NCBI GenBank assembly: GCA_026874595.1
Contig: CM049311.1
Span: forward strand, 44,455,676 to 44,519,675
From: Sipunculus nudus
Lineage: Eukaryota; Annelida; Sipuncula; Golfingiida; Sipunculidae
DNA: 64,000 nucleotides
Direction: 5' to 3'
Positions 9,969 to 22,096 of this stretch are shown piece by piece. How positions within the stretch are numbered: position 1 is the stretch's first letter; the number at the start of each line of letters is the position of its first letter. A program made the translations under genes and the position numbers. The notes beneath the pieces are model-generated. The model saw only the letters and a list, made by a program, of their open reading frames with translations, was not told the DNA's origin and did no database searches.

Positions 9969-10082
9969 CTTACGGTTTCAAAACGTGCCACATCTACGGA
10001 CAGACGGACGGAAGGACAGACGACGGACAAAGGACCACGACTATAGCTCAGATGACTTATAGTCAGCTGAGCTAAAAAAAAA
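9969..10082 (+). repeat. Isolated RGAC/hairpin tail
   Basis: Contains CTTACGGTTTCAAAACGTGC, the GGAC/AGAC tract (about 9998-10030) and the terminal stem-loop at 10045-10073 (outer arms AGCTCAG/CTGAGCT, inner arms GACT/AGTC), then an A-run. Only the last 110 bp of the family are present, directly joined to LINE ORF1 sequence. Confidence 0.85.
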
Positions 10083-10660
10083 CTGTCCATTATCAGTCAT
10101 GTTAATTATGATTTTTAAAAATGAGTTAACTGTTATTAATAATTACAGGTTATCCCAACCCAAGAGTGACACACTAGCACATATAATATGAGTTTAACTA
10201 TTAATTAAAATTTAATAACCAATATTGTGCCAAATATAATTTTAATTAAAAATAATAACAGAATCATGTGAATTTTTTATATAATATGATTCGAATTCAA
10301 ATACATTTGCGAAGTATTCGCACCATGTCTAGTATATATTCAGTTTCAGCAAAACAAAGAGAGAATCCAGAGTATGCAAAATTCACAAATTTAAATAATG
10401 ATCATAAGTACCTGGTTTTACCGTTTAATTTATATTAAAAAAAATAATACTTATATTTTCATCTTGGACTAATTTCACGTCAATCTACACTCTTGACACA
10501 TGACAATTCTTAACATTACAGAAATCATAATGAGAACTTGTCTAAGATCTGATTTTTTATCATATTCGAATATTTTAAAAAATGTATCAGAAAAAAAATT
10601 AAAAGTAATCTCAGCTATGAAACCATTAAATGTGTAAAAAATGAGGATAAGAAAACCCTA
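10083..10660 (+). repeat. Diverged A+T-rich repeat copy
   Basis: Shares GAAGTATTCGCACCATGTCT and AATGATCATAAGTACCTGG with the family at 33346, 35638 and 39346. Non-coding. The boundaries are approximate. Confidence 0.6.
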
Positions 10661-10705
10661 TAAATCATACAAGGGGCAAACTAGAGTAGGGCAACACTGA
10701 AAACC

Positions 10706-11046
10706 AAAAATGTGTTTGGGAACACATTTAAATGTGTACGAGACTTGTATCTGAGATGAGGCATTAAAATGTGTACAGAAACACATTAATGTGTATGATA
10801 AATTTAATGTGTTTTGTAACACATCATAGATGTGTTTGGGAACACATATAAATGTGTTTCGGAACACACATAGACGTGTTTCGGAACACACACATGTGTT
10901 TGGAAACACATAGAGATGTGTTAGAGAGTTGTATCTGGGACGAGGCATTAAATGTGTACGGAAACACAGTAAATGTGTATGATAATATAAATGTGTTCTG
11001 AAACGCATTTGATGTGTTCTGAATGTGCTAAAATGTGTTCTGCAAA
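10706..11046. repeat. Array of TGTGTT/AACACA hairpins
   Basis: A run of short inverted repeats ATGTGTT-4 nt-AACACAT, with loops such as TGGG, TTGT, TCGG and TGGA. The first, 10708-10729, has 9-bp arms AAATGTGTT/AACACATTT. Inside is a larger duplication of about 184 bp (10741 and 10925 both begin GTTGTATCTG-like and contain GAGGCATTAAA). Long open frames here are artefacts of the repeat. Confidence 0.8.
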
Positions 11047-12302
11047 AGTTCCAAATACATGGAGCTTGCCTGGTCTTGAGACTGGAATAAGTAAGGAATA
11101 AAAGTATCTAATCCATATAATTCAGCTGTATATTCACCTGTAACACAGAAAACAAATAACAAAAGCAGTTACACAAATTTGAACCATTTATCATAATATT
11201 TCAACGTATATTTATTCAGTTTATGAAAAAAATATATTATAGTCCTTGTCCTTATTGAATACAGAGACACAGGTCTCTAATGATGTTTTTCTGTAGTATG
11301 CAGGCCAAGAATCTGAGAAAAACACCCCAGATTATAACTAAACCAAGTGATGCACATACTATAATATACAGAAATGGGGTATATATGTAGAGTGCAAGTT
11401 GCCGAAATGTCATAATATATGGTAAATATAAGTTCAATGAGTCTGGAGTAATTGTGCATTCATCTATGATGTAGCTCTCTTAATTGGATCACCAGCAGTC
11501 TTGAGACAGCCTCATTTCGCTCCTCTTCTTGAAGAGCATAAAGACTTGGGTGGGCTTAAGTCCTATAAAATAAGAAAACGAACGTATAAGAAATTAAAAA
11601 AACAAACAGGCATGAAACATTGTGCAGTTGTATATTAGCATTTACTACTCGGGTGGGGAGGGGGGGGCATATATGTAGCTAAGTCACCAACATAACAAGA
11701 GTGTGGCTGTATAAAAGCACGCTGCGACTGTGACAACCTTGTAGGGTTACAAACCTGACCCTGTTCTACAACAAGCTGCCTGCTGTCTTATCAGCAGTTG
11801 TTACATGTGCCCTGTACTGAGCGAAGCTTCATGAACTTTGTGCATGGCCCTGCATGCATACACATGCATATACAGTGAACAGTTGGAATTATATAATAAT
11901 AACGTCTTTGGTAATGTTAAGTTGTTAAGTACGACAAAAATGTTATATACATGTATAATATAAATCTCCTTGCACATTCCTTGTAAACTGCATGACTGTA
12001 TACATATTATTTTAGGGGCAATGTCGCAGTCAGGCAGGCATGCAATGCAGGCATCATCATCTAAATCTGGATAATTAACACTCAGTGCTCTTACTGACTG
12101 TACATATAATTAAGACATTCCACATATAGCCGATTTTGAAAAAAAACAATACATTCTTAACTTACCTCAGACCTTGCAGCATGTACTCTGCCAGTTATGT
12201 CTGCTGAGATGATGGGCCACCCAAACAAAGACCAGACTGTTTTTGAATTTGGCGGTTATGTATCACGTGACAACCAACTCCCTCTCGGGGAAAGGCGCAT
12301 AC
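11047..12302. other. No gene recognised
   Basis: Non-repetitive-looking DNA between two TGTGTT/AACACA arrays. Nothing coding recognised. A G-rich patch lies near 11651-11667. The stretch may be the interior of one non-autonomous element whose ends are the two arrays. Confidence 0.35.
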
Positions 12303-12395
12303 ACATTACATGTGTTTTGAAACACATACTCAAACACAGTAGATGTGTTCCCAAACACATTTCCAAACACATTTTGGAAAACAGATGTGTTTGAG
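12303..12395. repeat. Second TGTGTT/AACACA hairpin array
   Basis: Contains ATGTGTT-TTG-AAACACAT, ATGTGTT-CCC-AAACACAT and single AAACACA motifs, the same sequence type as at 10706-11046. Confidence 0.75.
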
Positions 12396-13610
12396 CGGAA
12401 TAATGCTATATAATAATATATATATGCTGTCAATAATATTATAAGTTATATGGGTGAATATGAATATGCTAAAGTTGTAATAACTATTATGATGCTGAGA
12501 CCACTATTTCAGTGTAAGTCGTGTAAGTCACGATTTATCCATCAGGAAAAAAGGGGCTTTGTCTTGAGTTTACCTACACATTCTGTTCTTCAGAGGTGTT
12601 TGTCAATGTTGGATTCCTAAACCGAAGAATCTTTAGGGTGAATTTCAGAGTGTTTGGAGATACAGATCACACATATATTCGATCTGAAGTATAATCGGTT
12701 GATTTTGTTATTCAGACATATACTTTCAAGCTTTACTTTATTTACAGACATGTTGTTTGAGATTAAATCATTTCATAAATATATTTGTTACCTTATACTG
12801 AAAATAGAAATCGATTGAACTGCAGGCATTTGATTTATTTTTACATTCCCAAAATAAAAAAAGAACAGGTCTGAAGTTAAAAAGTAAGGGGATGCAGGAA
12901 TAAGAAAGGAATAAGAAATATACACTTATGTTCTATAGGACATGATCTCTAGATGAAATAATGAATATTCAAGTAACACTATATTTATTAAGCAACTGTA
13001 AAAAGAAACAATATAAAAAACCAGCGTTTGCAACATAACAAAAATGAAAGACAGATTTATTGTAAACAGTACTAAAATATACCAAGAAGACCAAAAGACA
13101 GGAAATATTGAATCATCTGCAATAAAGTCTTCGAAAATTAGAATAATTAAAACATGGCAGGATAATTGCAGACTAATCACGTGTATATTTTGCAATGGCA
13201 TTCAGGCGAATAACAGGACCATATGCGAAGTCTGGATCCCAAATTAAAGTCAACTACAATGACCGCAAAGGCAATACTCTCCCAAGACTCGGACAAAGAA
13301 TATAAGGAAATATTAAACAAACAAAATGTGTTAATAAATGTTCCTCTTCACTAAAAACATTTGTGTCACATAAGCATACATGGTTGATGGTGCCATTTTG
13401 AGATCTGGCTGTCATGGTCACGTGACATTTGGTGTTATGTGGGCTTCTTGCGCACATTAAAAAATATAAACAAATTAAACTGGAACGTATTCTTCTTTGT
13501 CTTTTATTTAGTATATCATTTGCAATATTCAATCCTGATAAAGCGGATCTCATGTGCTTTTTCTTTCCCTGACCCTTCATATTTTTATGCTAAATTTTAT
13601 AATTTCAGTG
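12396..13610. other. No gene recognised
   Basis: A+T-rich DNA. The open frames at 12926-13247 on both strands have biased composition and no recognisable motif. Confidence 0.4.
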
Positions 13611-13800
13611 AGCAAGGGCCAAATAGGTTTTAGGCGCTATAAAGCGAAACTAGTATGTACTTCACTTGGGGGACCCCCTGTAAAATCAACAGCCTGGATG
13701 TACTCTATCCACCTACCAAGTTAAGTGCTTTTGTCCAATCTGTAACGGTATGGTCCAAATTTTGGCGCTAAGCCACCGGGCTAAAAGCGAATCTTGATTG
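13611..13800 (+). repeat. Dispersed repeat, GGGACCCCCT...GGCTAAAA type, copy 1
   Basis: Shows GGGACCCCCT, TGTACTCTA, GTGCTTTTGTC, TCTGTAACGGTATGG and GGCGCTAAGCCA followed by GGCTAAAA. The same ordered motifs occur at 14640-14816, so this is a dispersed non-coding repeat. Confidence 0.65.
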
Positions 13801-14299
13801 TACACCCCTTTGCTGTATGTAACTGCATTAAGTAAACTACCCAAGTTGTGTTCCAGAATGTGCCAGTACAACTAATTTATCGCACTGTAACCTTTTAGCT
13901 TTAATAATATGACTGGTTTCTTTGTAAAAGCAGTCTAAAGGATTTTATTTCATTTCAATTTGAAACAGGTGATGTATTAGTGGTAATTTGTCAACATATT
14001 TTCAGGAATGTTGTCGCACTCTTGTAACATGGTGACACTGGCAATGACAGTAATAAAGTAATTCTGATAAAAATTCATTGTGCTGGCCCAGAAGTGTTCA
14101 TTTTGAATTTACGACGATTAACAGAGATCAGCAGCAATGAATAACAGAAACAAATAAAAATATGAACGTCATGTTGATCTTGATCGGAAATATGGTATGT
14201 TGGTCATATTTAGTTCAAACACCAGTCCCGAATGTGAGAAAAAGTATGGTCACGTGACCATTCTACAGTTTTTGGGCTACAGGTGTATAATATAACAAT
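13801..14299. other. No gene recognised
   Basis: A+T-rich sequence with no supported feature. Confidence 0.4.
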
Positions 14300-14304
14300 A
14301 TAAA

Positions 14305-14514
14305 CAGGGGCGGATCCAGGATTTAGGAAAAAAAGGGGGGGGGGTTCAACCCAGGAGGACAAAAGAAAACCCTAAACAAAAGGTTCCCAGGTCTGGAAAA
14401 GGGGGGGTCCAAACCGCAAAATTTTGTCTGAAGCCCTTAAAAACGTTATTTCTGATGGAAAGGGGGGGGGGGGGGGTCCGGACCCCCTGGACCCCTCCCC
14501 TGGATCCGCTTCTG
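14305..14514. mobile_element. 210-bp MITE with GCGGATCCAGG terminal repeats
   Basis: Left end CAGGGGCGGATCCAGG and right end CCTGGATCCGCTTCTG are inverted copies, differing at two positions. The element is flanked by direct ATAAA (14300-14304 and 14515-14519), a likely 5-bp target duplication. The interior is G-rich with G-runs at 14335-14344 and about 14462-14476. No coding capacity; superfamily not assigned. Confidence 0.75.
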
Positions 14515-14639
14515 ATAAATGGTAATGATAGAAAGAACTCTTCTTTGGATTTCTTTCGGTATATAATAGACTATATTTCATTAAACCGTAGTAGGTCTAA
14601 GGTGCTTTTTCTTTATTTACATGAGAAAAAAGGGTACTG

Positions 14640-14816
14640 TGATACGCAAGGCGCACATGGTTTTCAGGCTCGGAAACTTATCTCGTGGGTACTCCATGAG
14701 GGCACCCCCTCTGAAATCATCCGTTTTGGTGTACTCTACCAATATACAAACTTTTGTGCTTTTATCTTGTCTGAAACGATATGGCCAAAATCTGACACTA
14801 AGCCAACTGACTAAAA
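14640..14816 (+). repeat. Dispersed repeat, GGGACCCCCT...GGCTAAAA type, copy 2
   Basis: Same ordered motifs as 13611-13800 (GCACCCCCTCTGAAATCA, GTGTACTCTACC, TTGTGCTTTTATC, ACACTAAGCCAACTGACTAAA). Open frames of 108-119 codons crossing it on both strands are chance. Confidence 0.65.
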
Positions 14817-15100
14817 CTGTCGTCGTCGGCAGTGCTGCCTCCATAAACTTCTCCAAGAGACTAACACTGTCGTCGGCGGCGTCTCTTGCAGGTGTTACAG
14901 GGAGGAAGCTAAGGTTTTCCTGTCGTCGACAGTGTTGCCGCAAGGAGAAGTATAGGTCTTGCTGTCGTTTACGTTAGTGCTGCCGCCACAAACATCTCCA
15001 AGAAACAAGCAATGTCGTCGTCGTCTTTGGCAGAAGCTACAGGGAGGGCTTAGCTCGGACTGTCTTCGTCGTCAGTGCTCCTACCACAAATAGTCAGAAG
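14817..15100. repeat. GTCGTC-rich minisatellite, about 146-bp unit
   Basis: Two degenerate units share the ordered motifs GTCGTCGTC, AGTGCTGCC, an AAAC(T/A)TCTCCAAGA block (about 14845 and 14991), GTCGTCG and ACAGGGAGG. CpG-rich compared with its surroundings. Confidence 0.6.
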
Positions 15101-16754
15101 GCTTAACGGAATTATCGTTACACGCCGGATAAAAGCATCAAATTTGAAATCAGTAAGACACGTCATATACTTGAGTGTGTGTCGCCAACTGTCGCAGCGA
15201 CATTGCCCCCGCCACCCAAGAATGGTGGCTATCTAAGTTCCACTGAACTGGGGGGGGGGGGGGGGGGGGGGGATGCTGCTGTCACACATATTTTTTTAAG
15301 ATCCGCTGCCTGTAGAAAAGAACCCATGAAATATTAAAGTATATTATCAGTACAACTTAAGAATGATAGGGATTCTATTAACGAACTATGTTCTGTTATC
15401 CCTAACAAACTAGATATAGAAGTCGGAGCCTACAATCCTCCTCCAGAATCTGCTTTAATATTAGTCAGGTGTTCAGGTTTATACTTTTCATGCATGAACA
15501 CTGTCATGCTTCACTAACACTGGTTTACCTTGCGAGTGGAGGAACAAATACATACGAATGGGCGGCTTCCACATGGGGTTTACAAAGGAATGGTCCTTTG
15601 TCATAATGATATATAATAAAAATTATATTGTGATGATTATGATTACCCCTAAACTTAGATTGGCTATTGATTACCCTAACCCTGTACAAATGTTCACAAA
15701 AAAACGTACATAACTTTTTGCGTCGATTTGCTTAGAAGCAAAGCAACGAACCAAGACTTCAGCTGTTTCTTTGCCACAGACTTGCACCGAAAGATGTTAA
15801 CCTGCCTTTTACCTACGCTCCCGAGGCAACGGAAATCTTGCGCTTCTAAAGAAGCTACTGATTTTCTCGCTGCCTGCTTTGGCCGTTTATTATGCACTTA
15901 AACACCAGGTGGTGCACATGGGCCTGTCTGCTTAAAAAACTGCTGATGTGACTATCAGCCAACCAAATGCAAGTCAACAAACACTCGACAGGCATCAGGC
16001 TCCGCCCAGAAACCACGTGAGGGGCAATTCTCCCTGGGCCTGTGGCCTGTTCGTTCGGTCGCCGGGGCGATGAGCTGTCACCCAAAACGAAATGAACAAC
16101 ATTGGTTTCGTGTATTCCTCGCTTGGCTGGTAAACCGTTTTGCTTCCAGCACAGGGTCTCATCTGATTGGACCAAAATGCAGTGCTCCCCTTTGGTGTAG
16201 AGATTCAGAATACAAGGTCATAACAAACAGCGCTTACGATATAGGTAGTTGGCCTATGGGTGTAAAGAGTGTACCTTTTATCTTGGAGAGTTGTCAGTTT
16301 TCCATTAAACCTGCTTATTCTATGACAATCTACAAAGCTCAGGACAAACAAATATAATTCATTTGGTATATACTTTTTTTTATTATAATATATGTTTTTT
16401 CACTTTGACAGCGGTTCGTTTTCGGGTGTAAGAGCCTTTAACGCCATACATGTGTCTGTTAACATGCGTCAACTGACATCGTTTTCGTGATTGCCTCATA
16501 GCTTAATTTTTTTACAAAATATCTTTCAGAAACTTTCTCTTTGCTATATCGTATAATTTCTTCAAATTAACAGTATGTGACTTCAATATACAATCATTAT
16601 ATCTATTAAATCGTCATCACTTCAGCAGTGATGATGTCATACCCATGTTGTTTATCTCACTAAAAATTCGTACACCTTATATATAACTGGTCTTTTTCCA
16701 AAACATATTCCTTTATGTAATTTCTTTAATAGCACAATTTGCCATTCTTTGCTA
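15101..16754. other. No gene recognised; poly-G tract
   Basis: A 23-base G-run lies at 15250-15272. The open frames at 15694-16357 on either strand are short and carry no motif I recognise. The segment 15900-16250 is more G+C-rich than its surroundings and may be part of a gene or promoter, but no evidence decides this. Confidence 0.4.
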
Positions 16755-17077
16755 ATATTATTAGGCAAATGGCCCATTGGCCATGACGCTCAGCTAAATT
16801 TGACTGGGTGCTCATGTCTTTTTATTAATGTTAAATATTGTATGTGAGAATAGCCTATGGCTAATGTTACCATGTTGTAAAACGGACGGAAAAAATGTTT
16901 TTCTTGTATTCTGTACTTTGACATGTATTATAATAATTTAGTGACAAATAATTAAGAATTAAGTGAAATAAGTAATTAATTTCAGGACTCAAGTAGACTA
17001 TCCAAGGACCCACCTGGATTTTACATTTGAAGGTTCTAAGGAAAACGGGAAAAAAAAACAATGTGTAATCTGTCAGG
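16755..17077 (+). repeat. Head of a dispersed repeat
   Basis: GGCCCATTGGCCATGACGCT followed by CAGCT is a variant of the head GACCCATGGGTCACGACGCT-CAGCTG seen at 22228, 23313, 32698, 33022, 52206 and 58021. It leads into the 212-bp tandem units. Confidence 0.55.
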
Positions 17078-17501
17078 ATGCTCAAAATCACGTATCTTGT
17101 CCGTAGCTTGCAGAATACAGGTCACCATGACCTTATTTCAGGTTTCAAAAGAGATTTTCCAAGGCTCCCCCCCTGATGTTATGTTTTGAGAGTCCAAGCC
17201 TAATGGATACGATGTGTGTCCTGTCTGACTTCTTAAAAATCATAATTCTATAGCCAGTGGCTTGCAGAATATAGGTCACTATGGCCCGTATGCTCAAAAT
17301 CACGTATCTTGTCCGTAGCTTGCAGAATACAGGTCACCATGACCTTATTTCAGGTTTCAAAAGAGATTTTCCAAGGCTCCCCCCCTGATGTTATGTTTTG
17401 AGAGTCCAAGCCTAATGGATACGATGTGTGTCCTGTCTGACTTCTTAAAAATCATAATTCTATAGCCAGTGGCTTGCAGAATATAGGTCACTATGGCCCG
17501 T
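17078..17501 (+). repeat. Perfect 212-bp tandem duplication
   Basis: Units 17078-17289 and 17290-17501 appear identical base for base. A partial third repeat begins ATGCTCAAAA at 17502. The unit carries GCAGAATACAGGTCACCATG and belongs to the module family at 20891-22096 and 51430-52170. Confidence 0.9.
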
Positions 17502-18419
17502 ATGCTCAAAAGCGGACTAAGTAAACCTAATATAGTCCATGGATTTGCTTAATCTCGGACTGGCTAAAACGGGATTATCAGTGTAGTCTAAACGGAATGG
17601 ACAAAGGAGGACCAAAGAAGTACTAACTCCTTAAACCTGGTACTAAACCCAATATATGAATATTAATGAAGCAGGTCAGCAGGGTCACTATGGGGATTCC
17701 CCACATAATACAACAGTTAAGAGCAATTTTACTGCTGTCTTTTGCAGTACAGTGTATGTTAGGGCTGGCGACTGTGTAATATTTGTGTAACCAATCCTAT
17801 AAAACCTCCTACAACTGATAGGTCAATTAAAACATGTAAAATGAGCCTCTTTAGTTCAAACTTTCAGCAATGCTGAGCTATTGTGATGGGTCTTTGATCA
17901 TTACAGGCCTGGATTTTTAATATTTTTTTCTAAAGGGGGGTGTCAAGGAAGATTTCAAGGCACATCCTTTGAATATAATAAGTAAATTATATAACAAATA
18001 CACAGTAAATATACATATATTATATGCATATCCTTTTTATTATATGGCCAGGCACTCATGTGATATCTGGAGACCCCTCCCAACCCCCCACCGGCCCCAA
18101 CCCAAAGTAGGCACACAATGTAATTAGCCTAAAAAAACGAGGCCAGATATAAACTGTCCCAGGATTATTAATACCTGAAATTAAATATTGTGTAAATGTA
18201 TGGTAAATAATGCATTTTAGGGAATTCGGAGTAATATTGTGCATACTTCTAAAGTCGGATAAACAAGGCCTACAGGCCTAATGCGAACCTGTGCAAAGTT
18301 TGTGAGTATGAATGGAGGTTTATTTTTTTTTTAATTTAATATTGATCCTCTTAAGTCCTGCATATCTACCTTAGTCATATATATGATTATAGCAAAATGG
18401 ACGTTTCGGACCTGCAAGT
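17502..18419. other. No gene recognised
   Basis: A+T-rich DNA. A short segment near 18268-18297 (GGCCTACAGGCCTAATGCGA) recurs near 61855 and is part of some dispersed repeat. Confidence 0.4.
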
Positions 18420-19363
18420 TTCAGACTAGGACGTTTTAAAACTAGAATATGGGTAGTCGACAAGCGACTATGTGTATCCGCAGAAATCAGAGTGGGACGG
18501 GTGAAGTGAGGCATGGATTAAGTGGCAAGGGGAATAGAGTGAGGTGTGTTGCATATTAGCATGGATGTCTGCAGCGTAAACGTGAATGTAGGTGGTACCA
18601 CCTGTCATAAAATCGAGAAAATTGTCCAGGATGTATAAACCTGCAAAATTTCAGGTGGATAAGTCAAACCACTGCTGAGATATTAGTGATTTTATCCCAA
18701 GGCAGATGAACAGATGGACGCTGTGCACAAATGGTTGCAGATGGCGCCACCAGTTTTGCCTATAATAAAGAACTATGTGAGATTTATACACATGCAAAAT
18801 TTTGGCCAAATCGGTCAAACAGTTCCCGAGATATGAGCTTGGATGTCTTCAGAGTAACCCTGAATGTAGGTGGCGCCACCTGTCATAAAATCAAGAGAGC
18901 TGTCCAGGATGTATAAACCTGCAAAATTTCAGGTGGAAAAGTCAAACCACTGCTGAGATATGAGTGTGATAGTTTGCTTTTTTGGACAGATGACTTAAGT
19001 TCATCCTCCTGTAACTCGGCCAAAAATCTCCGAACTGGAACCATTCGAACAAAATTGAGAAAGATTGTTCCAGGGATCATTTCTGTGAAATATTGGACAA
19101 TTTGGCTGGACAGTTTCGGAGAAGAAGATTTTTAAAGCTTTTCTAGCCTTTTCCCTATAAAATCTAAGAAAATGCAGTTAGAAAAAAAAATAAACAAAAT
19201 CCGATAGAGTTTTTTAGATGACAGATTATTTGCAAAAAATCTGGTGATGCTATAGCTTCTGCCGCTTTTGAGATAGCTTTGGTTAACGTACAGACGACGC
19301 ACGACACACGACTGACGACGCCGCACCATCGCATAAGCTCACCAGGTTCGCTAAAAAAGGTTT
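18420..19363 (+). repeat. GGTGGCGCCACC-family repeat with CGCTAAAA tail
   Basis: Units begin with the 12-bp palindrome GGTGGCGCCACC or a variant (about 18592 GGTGGTACCACC, 18741, 18870). Each unit continues TATAAACCTGCAAAATTTCA and then AAACCACTGCTGAGATATGA. The 3' part carries GACGACGC motifs and ends CGCATAAGCTCAC, GGTTCGCTAAAAA (about 19334-19360). Non-coding. Confidence 0.8.
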
Positions 19364-20890
19364 TTGCCGAGAGCAGGGAAGGGGTGTCCCAAACCCCCAA
19401 AGCCCTCTCTGGATCTGAACTAAGTTCAATATCTTTCGGTCAAGCCATTAACAGGACACACGATACTTACCCAGAAAGATCTTGGTAAACATCATAACAG
19501 GTCCTGTAGAAATTTCCTGGCAAACTTAGTATTAGCTCCGTGAACACCTTGAAAGTTCCATTTTCTGAATGTTAAAGGCTGTTGAACAAAATTTGTTATA
19601 AAAGCTCAAGAAAATAAAATAATGTATATACTTCACACATGTCTACCACCCTGCTTGCAAATTTTTGACAACATTGCCACAAACCTTCTCATGAAGGTCA
19701 CCTCACAGGTTTTATGTTTCACCAAAATCAGTCAAATTGGAGCACCAAATGATGAATTATAATTGTGACGCAATTTTTCGCGCACAGTATATCGAAGATC
19801 TTGCTCAAGTTCATTGGTATGATTGGGGTCTACGAGGGCTCCAGATATTTGGCGTGACAGGCCCACTGAAAATCCAATATGGTCACAAGATTAAAATGGG
19901 TGATTTTCCATCGCGCAGTATCTCAAGAGAATATGCGCGATATTTTTTCCCAAATCCATAGGGGTGATTGCTGCCCTTTAGGGCTCCAACCCATCAAGTT
20001 ACAGACCTGTCTAATATCTAATGTTCTTTCACAATATTAAAATCTATTATTATAACCAAGAGGGGCTATGCGCCTTCAAATTTCAGACTCCTTTTATATT
20101 TATTATGGCTCTCAGGCAAATATTCAAAAACTCTTGTATATTAAATCAATAATTAGTTATTGCCGTGATTTTACTGACTTAAAGTCCTTATTACATTATT
20201 TTTGATGCTATACTTAAGACCAGTATATGACAAAAAAATATGATACCAGATAGCTACCATTTTGAATAACGGGTGTTATTATTATTATTATTATTATTTT
20301 TATTATTTGAGCAGTAATCATGGGTCGAGTATTTTAGATAATCTTGTTCATGCCAAATTCTTAAACCAAATACCCATGAAATATTTATTCTGTAAGAGGA
20401 TGCAAGCTGTTAAAAGTTTTAACATAAGCGTAAAAATTCATATAAGCAAAAAGAAAAAAAAATGTTCTTGCTGAAACCGAGCTCGATATATAATAATTAC
20501 ATTAAATCTGGCAACATCATAGAAATTACTTTCATGTCATATTTTTTTTACTGAGCAATGTTTTTGCATATATATCCTTGTGTTTGTTTTATGACACTGT
20601 ATCTAGTATATAGAGTATAAATGCACGTCGAAATGACTTTTATATTGCACATGTAAATGACCTTGGCCTTGCTTGTCAGATGCTTTTGGTAAAAGGAAAT
20701 ATTTTCATGAACTGTAAGAAAAATGTTTTGAGATTTGTTATATTAATTTTATGACTTAAAAGGTCAAAGATTAATGGCATTATATTATTCAGTTACTAGT
20801 GGACCCACCATAAGGTCCATGGTTTTGAAATGATATATTGATAAAGCCACATTTCAGCACCTTATTTAGTTGCATTATGTGTCAAAGGTC
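19364..20890. other. No gene recognised; TTA microsatellite
   Basis: A (TTA)n tract lies at about 20275-20300. The open frame 19737-19961 has no recognisable motif. Otherwise A+T-rich filler. Confidence 0.4.
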
Positions 20891-22096
20891 ATGGACCAAA
20901 ACAGTAAAAAAAATGAGTATTACGGTTTAGTGCTATAAAGTTGGTCTGAAGATTAAATTGAGACTAACCATTAGTCGGCCTTGGTGCATACGGCCCTTAG
21001 AGCCCAGGGAGGTCCTTGGAAAGCCATGACAAGGTGATCTCCCCGGGACCTAGACCTAATACATACAGTTTGTACCCATCTGACATTCAAGGTGCTAAAA
21101 ATCATGCTTTTGGCCTTAACTTGCAGGTTTCCAATGGGATTTGCCAAGATCTCCATGGATGTTGTGTTAGAAGATTATAGGGCTTAAGAATACAATTTGT
21201 GTTTGATTGTATTTGTAATGTATTATAAGTATTAAGAGATCTAATTACTGGATTCAAAGGAGACTTGTCAAGGTTTTACAGAAGAGGGTTCCAAGGAAAA
21301 TAGAAACAATTTGTACCCTGTCCGCCTTAGTGCTCAGATTCATATTTTTGGCTCATAGCTAACATAGTTTAGCATATTGGGTCAACATGACCTAATTTCA
21401 GGTTTCAAAAGAGATTTGCCTGAAATCTCCCTGGATGTTGCGACAATTCTACGTCTAATGGATAAATGTGTGCCCATCTGACATTCAAGGTGCTTAAATG
21501 ACGTATTTTTTTTCGAATGGCTCACAGATTATAAGTCTCAGTGACCTAATTTCATGTTTCTACATACATTGCCAAAGACCTCCCTATATATTACATTAGA
21601 ATATCCTTGGTCTAACGAATTCAATTTGTGACCTGTGTGACTGTCTGGATTCTCAAAATCATGTCATGGGTCGGTAGGTTACAGAATACAGGTCCCCCTG
21701 CCCTAATTGTAGGTTTCCAAAGGTATTTGCCTAGGACGCCCAGTAAGAAGATGCTAGGCCTAACAGATACAATTTGTGCCCATCTGACATCCAGGGTGCT
21801 CATATGACATTTTTTTCCTAGAGGTCACAGAATATAGGAAACAATTAACTAAATTCATGTTTCCAAGGACATTCGCCCTTTCGCCCTGAATTTTAGAGGA
21901 TTCTAGGCCAAATGGATACAATTTGTGCCCCGTGTGACTCTATGGGTTCTTTAAACCATGTTATCGGTCCGTAGGCTTCCAAGGAGATTTGCCCAGGACC
22001 TCCCTGGAGTTTTTAGGTCTTACGGTAACGATTTGTGGCGTAAGAAACGGACGGATGAAGGGGAAAGGGTGAGCTAAAAGTTGGCTGAGCTAAAAA
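20891..22096 (+). repeat. Degenerate ~215-bp module array with RGAC tail
   Basis: Five or so diverged units repeat the pattern CCATCTGACATTCAAGGTGC, AATATAGGTCACAGTGACCT-like, TTTCAGGTTTCCAA, GAGATTTGCC and CCTCCCTGGATGTT. The end at 22020-22096 has ACGGTAACGATTTGTG, a short ACGGACGGATG and GGCTGAGCTAAAAA, a worn version of the RGAC/hairpin tail. Non-coding. Confidence 0.75.

Noticed and set aside
10658-11008. 116-codon minus frame
   Set aside because: Its His/Thr/Cys/Phe repeats come from translating the TGTGTT/AACACA array.
14455-14977. Overlapping open frames of 108-119 codons on both strands
   Set aside because: They run across a MITE end, a dispersed repeat and a minisatellite, and have no shared domain or splice logic.
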